From assembly GCA_017553815.1 (NCBI GenBank), contig JAFZJT010000133.1, forward strand, positions 1 to 23,320: 23,320 nucleotides of DNA. The letters run 5' to 3'. This stretch comes from Clostridia bacterium (lineage in GTDB: Bacteria; Bacillota_A; Clostridia; Christensenellales; CAG-138). Made by a program: the position numbers and the translations under genes. The number at the start of each line of letters is the position of its first letter. The stretch's first letter is position 1. This document shows, piece by piece, positions 7,154-13,327 of this stretch. Under the pieces are notes generated by a model that was given only the letters and a program-made list of their open reading frames with translations, had not been told where the DNA came from and ran no database searches.

Positions 7154-7990
7154 ATGAACTGGCATATCGTTGCAGACTCAAGCTGCGATCTGTTCAATCT
7201 TCCCGAGTGTCCGCCGGACGCCGATTTTTCGACCGTGCCGTTTGCAATAACAATCGGCGATAAAACCTATATCGACGGCGAGGACATGCCCGTTGCAGAG
7301 ATGCTCGATGCGAACGAGCAACACGGCGTTTCTGCGCATACGGCCTGCCCGAGCGCGCAGGACTGGATAGAGCGCTTCTCTGCGCCGGGTCCCGTTATCG
7401 CGTTTACGATCTCAAGCGAGCTTTCGGGAAGCTACAACAGCGCTTGCGCGGCGAAGCAGATGATACTTGAAAAAGAGCCGGACAAGCAGATTGCGATCAT
7501 CGACACGAGGGCGACCGGCCCCGAGACCGTGCTGCTGATACGCAAGGTCTGCGGTCTTATCCGCGAGGGGCTTTCGGTCAAGAGCATCGAGAAAAAGCTC
7601 TTTGAAGCGGCTGAAAAAACGCATATCCTTTTCGCGCTCGCCTCCTACCATAACCTCGTTCGAGCGGGCAGGGTGAGCCGCATCGTTGGGCTTATCGCAA
7701 CCGGTCTGCATCTCTGGGGCATAGGCATGGGCAGCGACGAGGGCAAGATCGAAATGTGCTGCAAAGCGCGCGGCAGTCAGAAGATGATCAGCGCCATGAC
7801 CGAGGAGATAAAGCGAATCGGGCTGAGCGGAAAGGAAATCGTTATCTCCCATTGCCAAAACCTCGAAGCCGCGCTCGGATTGAAGGAAAAGCTCTGCGAG
7901 ATGGTGAAGGATCTCAAGGTCGATATCATCCCAACAAGGGGACTCGACAGCTTCTATGCCGAAAGGAAGGGGCTTATCGTCGGCTTTTAA
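7154..7990 (+). CDS. DegV family (fatty-acid-binding) protein
   Basis: A 278-residue cytosolic protein. The DegV family binds fatty acids and related lipids and can present them to fatty acid kinase (FakA/FakB system). Diagnostic stretches are VADSSCDL near the start, the TACPS element at about 64-68 (TSxPS in most members), ISSELSGSYNSA, and ASYHNLVRAGRVSRIVGL in place of the usual TLxYLxKGGRI. IIDTRATGPE replaces the more usual VDSxxxSxG, so the ligand may differ from that of standard FakB. No fakA kinase gene is in this window. The gene follows the anchored protein by 48 bases and is closed by two terminator-like hairpins. Confidence 0.88.
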   Translation: MNWHIVADSSCDLFNLPECPPDADFSTVPFAITIGDKTYIDGEDMPVAEMLDANEQHGVSAHTACPSAQDWIERFSAPGPVIAFTISSELSGSYNSACAAKQMILEKEPDKQIAIIDTRATGPETVLLIRKVCGLIREGLSVKSIEKKLFEAAEKTHILFALASYHNLVRAGRVSRIVGLIATGLHLWGIGMGSDEGKIEMCCKARGSQKMISAMTEEIKRIGLSGKEIVISHCQNLEAALGLKEKLCEMVKDLKVDIIPTRGLDSFYAERKGLIVGF

Positions 7991-8009
7991 CGGTAAAATA
8001 CCGATTTTT
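7991..8009 (+). terminator. Short hairpin right after the degV-family gene
   Basis: CGGTA (7991-7995), 3-base loop, TACCG (7999-8003), then ATTTTT. The stem is only 5 bp; the stronger terminator is 28 bases further on. Confidence 0.45.
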
Positions 8010-8030
8010 CGCAACACCAATATTACGAAG

Positions 8031-8060
8031 AAAAGCGGGATCGTAGGATGCCGCTTTTTT
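8031..8060 (+). terminator. Terminator after the degV-family gene
   Basis: AAAAGCGG (8031-8038) pairs with CCGCTTTT (8051-8058) across a 12-base loop and ends in six T (8055-8060). Confidence 0.82.
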
Positions 8061-8133
8061 ACTGCTTTTTACTTGCAATGCCTATATTTTTAAAGTATGC
8101 TTTTGTGCTTTTTCGCGCTCGGCAGGGGACGGC

Positions 8134-8313
8134 TCAGCTCCCCCTGTTTTGATAGAAATACGAGCCGCAGAGGTCGCACTTATGCGTTTTTATATAGATC
8201 CGGCTTTCATCCGCCGATAAAACGCAGCATTAGCTAAGCCCGTCAAGCTCCGCGGCGGAGGGAGAATCATAGCTTGGCTCGTGAGTACCGTTTTGGGGGA
8301 AGGGTTCATATGT
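8134..8313 (-). pseudogene. Possible decayed gene remnant with a CxxC pair
   Basis: Reading the minus strand from 8313 to the TGA at 8136-8134 gives a protein-like translation, interrupted by one in-frame TAA at 8232-8230. After that stop it reads SADESRIYIKTHKCDLCG and ends in YFYQNRGS. The CDLCG pair resembles half a zinc ribbon. There is no start codon or ribosome binding site in this frame, so if real it is the broken 3' end of a gene. The call is weak. The stretch between 8061 and 8343 otherwise holds only small hairpins, such as CAGGGG with CCCCTG near 8123-8146. Confidence 0.2.
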
Positions 8314-8343
8314 TTAGATAATACTTCAATACTTCGCCGCGCC

Positions 8344-8835
8344 TCAAAGCGTGATGATCTTCGCGCGCATCCTGCCGTTTTCAAGCTCGATAACGGCGCA
8401 GGCGGGCTTCGACCCGGCGCGTGGTCTTGCGGGGCTTCCCGGGTTCAGAACGATTATCCCGTCGCGCTGAACGAGCTGGGGGATATGCGTATGCCCGTAT
8501 ACGAGCGCGTCGCACTTGAGCTCTATTGCGCGCTGCCTTGCGGCATAGGTCGTATACATATCGACCTCGTGCCGATGCCCGTGCAGAAGCAGGAGGCGAA
8601 CGTCCTCAAGCTCGAGCACGAGCTCAACGGGATTGTCCTTCCCCGAGAATGAAAGCGTGTCGCAGTTGCCGCGCACGGCATGAACGGGCTTGCCCGTCTG
8701 TTTCGCGATGCGCTCCGCGTCGGAGCCGACGTCGCCGAGGTACAGATAGCCGTCCACCTCGCCGATCGCATTAAGCGCGGCTTCGATGGCGGGGGAAACG
8801 CCGTGCGTATCGCTCAAAACACCGTATCTCAGCAT
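8344..8835 (-). CDS. YfcE/MJ0936-type metallophosphoesterase
   Basis: A 163-residue calcineurin-like phosphoesterase starting MLRYGVLSDTHG. All metal-binding motifs are visible in order: SDTHG (D-x-H), YLGDVGSD (GDxxSD-like), RGNCD (GNCD), HGHRHEVD and YGHTH. Relatives hydrolyse phosphodiesters with Mn or Ni bound; the natural substrate is often unknown. The frame is open 14 codons further upstream, but family alignment favours the ATG at 8835-8833. That ATG is one base after the TAA of the upstream rdgB-like gene (TAATATG), so the two are translationally coupled, and there is no strong ribosome binding site of its own. Last gene of a four-gene minus-strand operon. Confidence 0.88.
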   Translation of the reverse strand: MLRYGVLSDTHGVSPAIEAALNAIGEVDGYLYLGDVGSDAERIAKQTGKPVHAVRGNCDTLSFSGKDNPVELVLELEDVRLLLLHGHRHEVDMYTTYAARQRAIELKCDALVYGHTHIPQLVQRDGIIVLNPGSPARPRAGSKPACAVIELENGRMRAKIITL

Positions 8836-8836
8836 A

Positions 8837-9427
8837 TTACTTAACGTCCAGCGCGGAAAGCAGCAGCCTAAGAGCATTGCTCCTGTGGCTGACCGCGTTC
8901 TTCCTTTCGGCGCTTATCTCGGCAAAACTCTGATCAAACGGCGCGTAGTAGAAAAGCGAGTCGTAGCCGAAACCGTTTTCGCCGCGCTCCACGAAGAGGA
9001 TGCTGCCGTGAACCCTTCCGATCGCCTCAACGATGGGCTTTTTGCCCTGGGCAAGCACCATTGCGCAGGCAAAATGCGCGCCGCGCTCCTCGGAGGGAAT
9101 GCCCTCAAGCTCCTTCAAAAGCTTCTGTCTGTTGAGCGCGTCGTCATGCCCAGCGCCCGCGTATCTCGCCGAATAAACGCCGGGTGCGCCGCCGAGCGCG
9201 TCCACGCAGAGGCCGGAATCATCGGCAAGCACCGCGTCGCCAGGGAGCAGCTCAAGCGCCTCAAGCGCCTTTTTTCGCGCGTTTCCGAGGAAGCTGTCCG
9301 CGTCCTCAACGGTGTCGAGTTCCACGCCTGCTTCGCGCAGCGAGATAATCTCGCTGAAGCGCTCGCCGAGTATCTGCCTTATTTCCTCGATCTTGTGTTT
9401 GTTGTTGGATGCAATTATAAGTCTCAT
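8837..9427 (-). CDS. rdgB: RdgB/HAM1-type XTP/dITP diphosphatase
   Basis: A 196-residue house-cleaning enzyme that converts non-canonical purine triphosphates (ITP, XTP, dITP) to monophosphates and pyrophosphate. Motifs: IIASNNKHKIEEI at the start (SxNxxK nucleotide contact), LADDSGLCVDALGGAPGVYSARYAG, GYDSLFYY and the end motif SHRSNALRLL. The frame opens at 9475, but the start at 9427 fits the family and has GGAGAT 6 bases before it; the longer form would also overlap the upstream gene. It lies 44 bases after the ppx-like gene and one base before the phosphoesterase gene. The same neighbourhood of rdgB plus yfcE-like phosphoesterase is common in Firmicutes. Confidence 0.93.
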   Translation of the reverse strand: MRLIIASNNKHKIEEIRQILGERFSEIISLREAGVELDTVEDADSFLGNARKKALEALELLPGDAVLADDSGLCVDALGGAPGVYSARYAGAGHDDALNRQKLLKELEGIPSEERGAHFACAMVLAQGKKPIVEAIGRVHGSILFVERGENGFGYDSLFYYAPFDQSFAEISAERKNAVSHRSNALRLLLSALDVK

Positions 9428-9471
9428 TTTTATCTCCAGAAGCGCCCGAAAAGCGGAGCGCAGTTTGTTTA

Positions 9472-10362
9472 TCAAAGTGATATTTCGCCGCGGATCGCCG
9501 CGTCAAGATAGCCGTCCAGCCCGTCGCGCAGGCTCGAGGTGATCGAGTCGAGCGAAAGCATGTCCATCGCCCGCGCAAGCAGCGCCGCGCCGTATAGGAT
9601 AACGTCGTGCCTTGCGGATAAAACTCCGATCGCAGCACGTTTTGCACCGAGCATGTCGAGCGCCGAGATAAGCTTTTCGAGCATATCCCTCGTAAGTGAA
9701 GCGCCTTCGCCGACCTTCTTGTTTGCGGCGTTCGGATCAACGGACAGGGCACACAGCGTCGTGATAGTGCCGCCAACGCCGATGCAGGGAGCAAAGGTCG
9801 CGTTTTTCAGCTCCTCGGCATACGGAGCTGTTAGCCCGTCGAGGTAGGCGGCAAGAGCTTCGCGCTGCAGGGTGCAGCAGGCGGGATCGGGCTCATCTTT
9901 GGTAAGCTCAAGCGCGATATCCTTTCCGCGGATGCAGCCGACGGGGAAGCTCTTTTTGAAGCTCTCGGATATGAGCTGCATCGAAGCGCCGCCGATATCT
10001 ATAAGCCCGCCCTTTCCGCCGCAAGCGCCCATGTGCGCATAGTGCGCCTCTCTTTCGCCGCTCAAAACGTCCACATCGATGCTGGAATAAAGCTTAACAA
10101 ACTCAATAAATTCGCTTCTGTTTTCGGCGTCGCGAACGGCGCTTGTCGCATAGGCGAGCGGAACAAGCCCGCGGCTCTTTGCTTCGTTCACGAAAGCGGC
10201 TATCACGCCAACGCTGTGCTTCGCCCTTTGATTATCGAGCCTTCCGGTATTGGCAAGATTCGTTCCAAGGCGGGTCGTGACGCTGTATTTTTTTCCGTCG
10301 CCCTGAAAAAGCGCACGAACTGAGTTGGAGCCTATATCTATTACCGCGTATCTGTTGCTCAT
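9472..10362 (-). CDS. Ppx/GppA-type exopolyphosphatase
   Basis: A 296-residue protein of the actin-like ATPase superfamily that hydrolyses polyphosphate or (p)ppGpp. It opens with VIDIGSNSVRALF (phosphate 1 loop), followed by YATSAVRDAENR, the LSGEREAHYAHMG region that carries the family's catalytic acidic residue, LIDIGGASMQLI (phosphate 2) and GVGGTITTL. The length matches the short Ppx-N/C form without the HD domain found in E. coli Ppx. Start at ATG 10362 with GAGG 8 bases upstream. It lies 27 bases downstream of the divIC-like gene and is co-transcribed with it. Confidence 0.9.
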   Translation of the reverse strand: MSNRYAVIDIGSNSVRALFQGDGKKYSVTTRLGTNLANTGRLDNQRAKHSVGVIAAFVNEAKSRGLVPLAYATSAVRDAENRSEFIEFVKLYSSIDVDVLSGEREAHYAHMGACGGKGGLIDIGGASMQLISESFKKSFPVGCIRGKDIALELTKDEPDPACCTLQREALAAYLDGLTAPYAEELKNATFAPCIGVGGTITTLCALSVDPNAANKKVGEGASLTRDMLEKLISALDMLGAKRAAIGVLSARHDVILYGAALLARAMDMLSLDSITSSLRDGLDGYLDAAIRGEISL

Positions 10363-10389
10363 CTTCGGATCCTCTTATCTGCTTGCCGT

Positions 10390-10764
10390 TCAATCCTCGG
10401 AGGGGACGGGGGTGGGGATGACCGCTTCCGGGTCGGTAAGGTCGAGCCTTATATCGCCCTTGAGGATATAGCCCTGGGTCTCCCTGAGGTAGCGGATGAG
10501 AAACTCCCTGCTCTCATTCAGCGAGGAAAGCTCCTGCAAAAATTCCTTTTGAAGCATGAGCTCGTCGAGCTCATGCTGCTTGGCGGCGCGCTCCTCTTCG
10601 AGCCTGCGCTGCCTTTTGTTGAGTCCGGGAATGACGAGCGCAAAGGCGATGAACGCAACCACGAGCACCGTGCAGGTGCCGATAAGCGCGATCGCCGCGA
10701 AGGAGAGCCTTCCTTCCTTATCGCGCATCGCGGAGGATATGGTTTTAAGTAGCGGCTTTTTCAT
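10390..10764 (-). CDS. FtsB/DivIC-like septum formation initiator
   Basis: A 124-residue bitopic membrane protein. About 22 cytoplasmic residues are followed by a membrane segment (23-45), then a charged coiled coil (about 48-80, RQRRLEEERAAKQHELDEL) and a region REFLIRYLRETQGYILKGD that matches the conserved end of FtsB/DivIC proteins. The tail is Pro-rich and acidic. Such proteins form the FtsB-FtsL-FtsQ (DivIC-FtsL-DivIB) division complex. An open frame 8 codons longer exists, but ATG 10764 has AAAGGAG 6 bases before it. First gene of the minus operon; divIC next to ppx-like and further RNA or nucleotide genes is a familiar Clostridia order. Confidence 0.85.
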   Translation of the reverse strand: MKKPLLKTISSAMRDKEGRLSFAAIALIGTCTVLVVAFIAFALVIPGLNKRQRRLEEERAAKQHELDELMLQKEFLQELSSLNESREFLIRYLRETQGYILKGDIRLDLTDPEAVIPTPVPSED

Positions 10765-10797
10765 GGTGTACTCCTTTGAGCATTGCATATCAATATT

Positions 10798-10826
10798 ATT
10801 ATGCCGTAAATCGCAGGTTTTTTCAA
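10798..10826 (-). promoter_or_regulatory. Promoter of the divIC-ppx-rdgB-yfcE operon
   Basis: On the minus strand TTGAAA (10826-10821), 17 bases, then CATAAT (10803-10798), 34 bases before the divIC-like ATG. Confidence 0.75.
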
Positions 10827-10919
10827 GTGCTTTTTTGAAAAAATGAGAAAATTAACGCTTGGCTGTTCGGCGCGCTCAACATTTGGGATGAACGGTGCAT
10901 TTTCGGGCATAACGGGATG

Positions 10920-10945
10920 AAAAAACGGGCGTAAAGCCGCCCGTT
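10920..10945 (-). terminator. Terminator of the LRR-dockerin gene
   Basis: On the minus strand AACGGGC and GCCCGTT form a stem (10945-10939 with 10930-10924) with an 8-base loop, followed by six T. It is 39 bases after the stop at 10984. Confidence 0.88.
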
Positions 10946-10983
10946 CGGTGCATTGATGCTCTCGGCGCATGAGCCGATTTTTG

Positions 10984-12627
10984 TCAGATAAGGCCCATCG
11001 CGGTTCTTAAAATAAGTATGGCATCGGCGATGGTGATAGTGCCGTTTCCGTCCATATCCGCGGCGTAGGCGTTGAATCCGCTTCCATCAACAAGCTGCAT
11101 GGAAAGGCGAAGCGTGAGGATCGCGTCCGAAATGGCGACGTCACCACTTGAGTCAACGTCGCCGGGGATAACGGCGGAGCCGCCGGAGAAGCGGGCGATG
11201 ATGGAAGTGGAATCCCACCAATATATTGAGTAATAGTAATAACCTTCCAAATCATTCCAATTACCTTCGTTGATGAATTCGCCGCTTTCGCTGTAAAAAC
11301 CCTCAAGTGTCGATCCGTTGTATGGATAAGCAAATACTGATCCACCTTGTTGATAGCCGATAAAGCCGACTCCCTCTGCGCGAATAGTGTCTCCGAGCAA
11401 ACAGGGGTTATTGCTTATGTCCAATTCGGTAAGCCTGTTATTGGTACAGTCAAACTCTTCAAGCGTTATGCAATCGGAAACGCTTATGGCTTCAAGTTGA
11501 TTTTGAGAGCAGTTCAGCAAACGAAGCGAGTTGCAGTTTGACAGCTCCAAATGCGCAAGCTGATTTGCGCTGCAATCAAGCTCGACAAGCGAAACGCATT
11601 CGGAAGCATCAAGCGTTACAAGGCCGCTGTTTTCACAATAAATGTATGTGAGATCGGTACATGATGAAGCATTCAATACGGCAAGCATTGGATTATTACC
11701 GCACCACAACGAGGCGAGCGCGGCATTATCGGAGAGATCCAGCTCGGCAAGCTGATTGAAGGAGCAGAACAAATCGGTGAGTAATGCGTTGCTCGAAACA
11801 TCCAACTCCGAAAGATTATTATGAGCGCAATCAAGCAACACAAGCTTTGCGTTCTGCGACAGATCAAGCTCGGTAAGCTGACACTCAAGGCAGTAAAACC
11901 ATGCGAGCTCGTGATTCTGCGAAACATCTATCTCGGAAAGCTGATTGGAGCCGCAACTCAAGCCCGTGAGTTCGGTATTGTGCGTTACATCCAGCTCGGT
12001 AAGCAGATTGTGGTCGCAGTTGAAATCGATAAGCTCTGTATTTGCTGAAACATCAAGCTGCGCAAGCTGATTATAACTGCAAAACAGTTTTATCAGCTCT
12101 GTATTGGTTGAAACATCCAACTCGTTAAGCTCGTTAAAACTGCAGTATAGCTCTGAAAGCGCATGGCAGTTAGTTGTGTTCAGTTCGGAAAGCCGATTGT
12201 TGCCGCAATTCAGCAGTATGAGCGAAGTGCAATCCGAAACATTCAGGTTGCCTACTACAGATGGGCCGAACGATTCACCTTGAACATAAATTTTATGAAT
12301 TCTGTTTTCACCATTTACAGTTATCCATTGGAAACGAGGAACATACCAGTTTCCGCTTCCTTCGATCGGGATAACAACACCGCCCCATGTGCTTGGATCA
12401 TTCGGATCATAGCTTTCGCTCAGCTTTTCTCCGTTTTTGACGCCTTCTTCATCGGTCTGCTCTAAAAACTCAACGCATTTGGTGTAATCATGGGCGTTGT
12501 ACCCCTCGGGCATGACCCATGCGGGCTCCGGCGCGGCCGCATACGCCGTGAACGTTAACGGCAGCGAGGTCAGCGCAAGGATAAGCGCGAGGCTCGCCGA
12601 AAGCATGGTTTTTACGGATTTTCTCAT
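10984..12627 (-). CDS. Secreted leucine-rich-repeat protein with C-terminal dockerin
   Basis: A 547-residue exported protein. The signal peptide is about 1-31 (ends TAYAA). Residues about 40-125 form a unique region. Then come 13 tandem repeats of about 21 residues with pattern LxxLxCxxNxLxxLDxSxNxx, from about 135 to 410; almost every repeat has a cysteine at the sixth position. After a Tyr/Trp-rich linker (NDLEGYYYYSIYWW), the last 59 residues are a type I dockerin-like domain with two calcium loops (DVDSSGDVAISDAI near 490 and DMDGNGTITIADAI near 524), each followed by an LRxxM helix. A dockerin would attach it to a cohesin-bearing scaffold or cell-surface partner; none is encoded here. 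ATG with ACGGAGGT 6 bases upstream. The ligand is unknown. Confidence 0.9.
   Translation of the reverse strand: MRKSVKTMLSASLALILALTSLPLTFTAYAAAPEPAWVMPEGYNAHDYTKCVEFLEQTDEEGVKNGEKLSESYDPNDPSTWGGVVIPIEGSGNWYVPRFQWITVNGENRIHKIYVQGESFGPSVVGNLNVSDCTSLILLNCGNNRLSELNTTNCHALSELYCSFNELNELDVSTNTELIKLFCSYNQLAQLDVSANTELIDFNCDHNLLTELDVTHNTELTGLSCGSNQLSEIDVSQNHELAWFYCLECQLTELDLSQNAKLVLLDCAHNNLSELDVSSNALLTDLFCSFNQLAELDLSDNAALASLWCGNNPMLAVLNASSCTDLTYIYCENSGLVTLDASECVSLVELDCSANQLAHLELSNCNSLRLLNCSQNQLEAISVSDCITLEEFDCTNNRLTELDISNNPCLLGDTIRAEGVGFIGYQQGGSVFAYPYNGSTLEGFYSESGEFINEGNWNDLEGYYYYSIYWWDSTSIIARFSGGSAVIPGDVDSSGDVAISDAILTLRLSMQLVDGSGFNAYAADMDGNGTITIADAILILRTAMGLI
11395..12220 (-). repeat. 63-bp tandem repeat array encoding the LRRs
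   Basis: About 13 diverged copies of a roughly 63-base unit, visible on the plus strand as recurring forms of ATCNANCTCGGNAAGCTGATT. The units match the 21-residue protein repeats one to one. Confidence 0.75.
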
Positions 12628-12647
12628 TTGTTGACCTCCGTAGAGTT

Positions 12648-12759
12648 ATTCTATCACAAACATAGTATACCGTTTTGCAACCGAAAAGTCAATGTTCCCG
12701 AGCAACGTATGGCGAAAACAATATACACATATCCGAGAATAAAAACATTCTATCACAAA
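12648..12759. repeat. Two copies of a 13-bp direct repeat in the divergent intergenic region
   Basis: ATTCTATCACAAA occurs at 12648-12660 and again at 12747-12759, 99 bases apart. The first overlaps the predicted transcription start of the LRR gene and the second lies about 55 bases upstream of its -35. They may be operator sites; on the minus strand each copy also reads TGATAGAAT, an extended -10-like string. Confidence 0.5.
12664..12692 (-). promoter_or_regulatory. Promoter of the LRR-dockerin gene
   Basis: On the minus strand TTGACT (12692-12687), 17 bases, then TATACT (12669-12664). Predicted start of transcription near 12657, about 30 bases before the ATG and inside one copy of the 13-bp repeat described separately. 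Confidence 0.8.
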
Positions 12760-12768
12760 AAGGCTAAT

Positions 12769-12782
12769 TACGCAAGTGCGTA
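12769..12782. promoter_or_regulatory. Palindrome upstream of the XRE regulator gene (candidate operator)
   Basis: TACGCA-AG-TGCGTA is a perfect 6-2-6 palindrome, 23 bases before the -10-like TATAAT at 12805-12810 and 48 bases before the ATG of a DNA-binding protein gene. An autoregulatory operator is the simple reading. Confidence 0.45.
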
Positions 12783-12804
12783 TACGCTTCGGCGGAATAT
12801 TTTC

Positions 12805-12810
12805 TATAAT
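12805..12810 (+). promoter_or_regulatory. -10 element before the XRE regulator gene
   Basis: A perfect TATAAT 20 bases before the start codon. No good -35 at 16-18 bases is visible, so this promoter may need an activator or may be misassigned; the implied leader is only about 13 bases. Confidence 0.4.
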
Positions 12811-12829
12811 TTCCGTGGAGGCTAACGCT

Positions 12830-13072
12830 ATGTCAGTCAAAGATGCGGTGGCAAACCGTTTCAGCGGGCTTTGCCGTGAAATGGGAATAAGAGTGAATGC
12901 TCTTGCGAACATTTCGGGAGTTACGCCCTCGACAGTATACAGCTTGCTCGATCCGAGGCGGGGCGATGTTTCGATAATCACGATCAAAAAGCTCTGCGAT
13001 GGGCTCGGCATCAGCCTTTCGGAGTTCTTCAACGCGCCCGAATTCGATGCGCTTGAGCAGGAGATCGAATAG
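12830..13072 (+). CDS. Small XRE-family DNA-binding regulator
   Basis: An 80-residue protein made almost entirely of one Cro/CI-type helix-turn-helix domain. Residues about 7-20 form helix 1 (ANRFSGLCREMGI), 22-28 and 33-40 form the HTH (VNALANISGVTPSTVYSLL), and TIKKLCDGLGISLSEFF (51-67) is the characteristic last helices of the domain. There is no ligand or peptidase domain. The open frame extends back to 12776, but ATG 12830 has GGAGG at 12817-12821 with 8-base spacing and fits the usual domain start. Divergent from the LRR-dockerin gene, which it may control (inference from position and the intergenic repeats). Confidence 0.88.
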   Translation: MSVKDAVANRFSGLCREMGIRVNALANISGVTPSTVYSLLDPRRGDVSIITIKKLCDGLGISLSEFFNAPEFDALEQEIE

Positions 13073-13102
13073 AAGAGAATTGAATCGGAGTGAATTGTTT
13101 TC

Positions 13103-13170
13103 GGGCTTTATGCCAGTTTTTTAACTCAGAATATGTATGCCGCAAAACGAAGTCGTTTTCAAGCCCTTTT
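13103..13170 (+). terminator. Nested hairpin downstream of the XRE gene
   Basis: An outer stem GGGCTT (13103-13108) with AAGCCC (13161-13166) encloses a perfect inner palindrome AAAACGA-AG-TCGTTTT (13144-13159). TTTT follows at 13167-13170. It may end the XRE transcript, or the inner palindrome may be a protein site. The rest of 13073-13246 shows nothing that looks coding. Confidence 0.35.
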
Positions 13171-13246
13171 GACGAAAAAACAGTCTCCAACAGCGCTTTG
13201 GTCGCGAGTTTTTATTCGATAAGTGCCAAGGGAGAAGATTTTATAC

Positions 13247-13275
13247 TTCCATTCCCGCGCGCTTTATGCTATAAT
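13247..13275 (+). promoter_or_regulatory. Promoter of the BMP lipoprotein gene
   Basis: TATAAT (13270-13275) with an extended TGC before it and TTCCAT (13247-13252) at the -35 position, 17-base spacing. Confidence 0.75.
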
Positions 13276-13282
13276 CATAATG

Positions 13283-13301
13283 TTGCACGGAAAGTGTGCA
13301 A
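13283..13301 (+). promoter_or_regulatory. Inverted repeat at the BMP gene transcription start
   Basis: TTGCAC (13283-13288), 7 bases, GTGCAA (13296-13301), a perfect 6-7-6 inverted repeat starting right at the predicted +1. It could be a repressor site or a 5' mRNA hairpin. Confidence 0.45.
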
Positions 13302-13327
13302 ACAAAATCTACGGAGGATATTAAAAA

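Noticed and set aside
8061..8343. Possible structured RNA in the 283-base gap between the degV-family and phosphoesterase genes
   Set aside because: Only short hairpins (CAGGGG/CCCCTG, CTCCG/CGGAG) are visible; no match to tRNA, tmRNA, SRP RNA or RNase P patterns.
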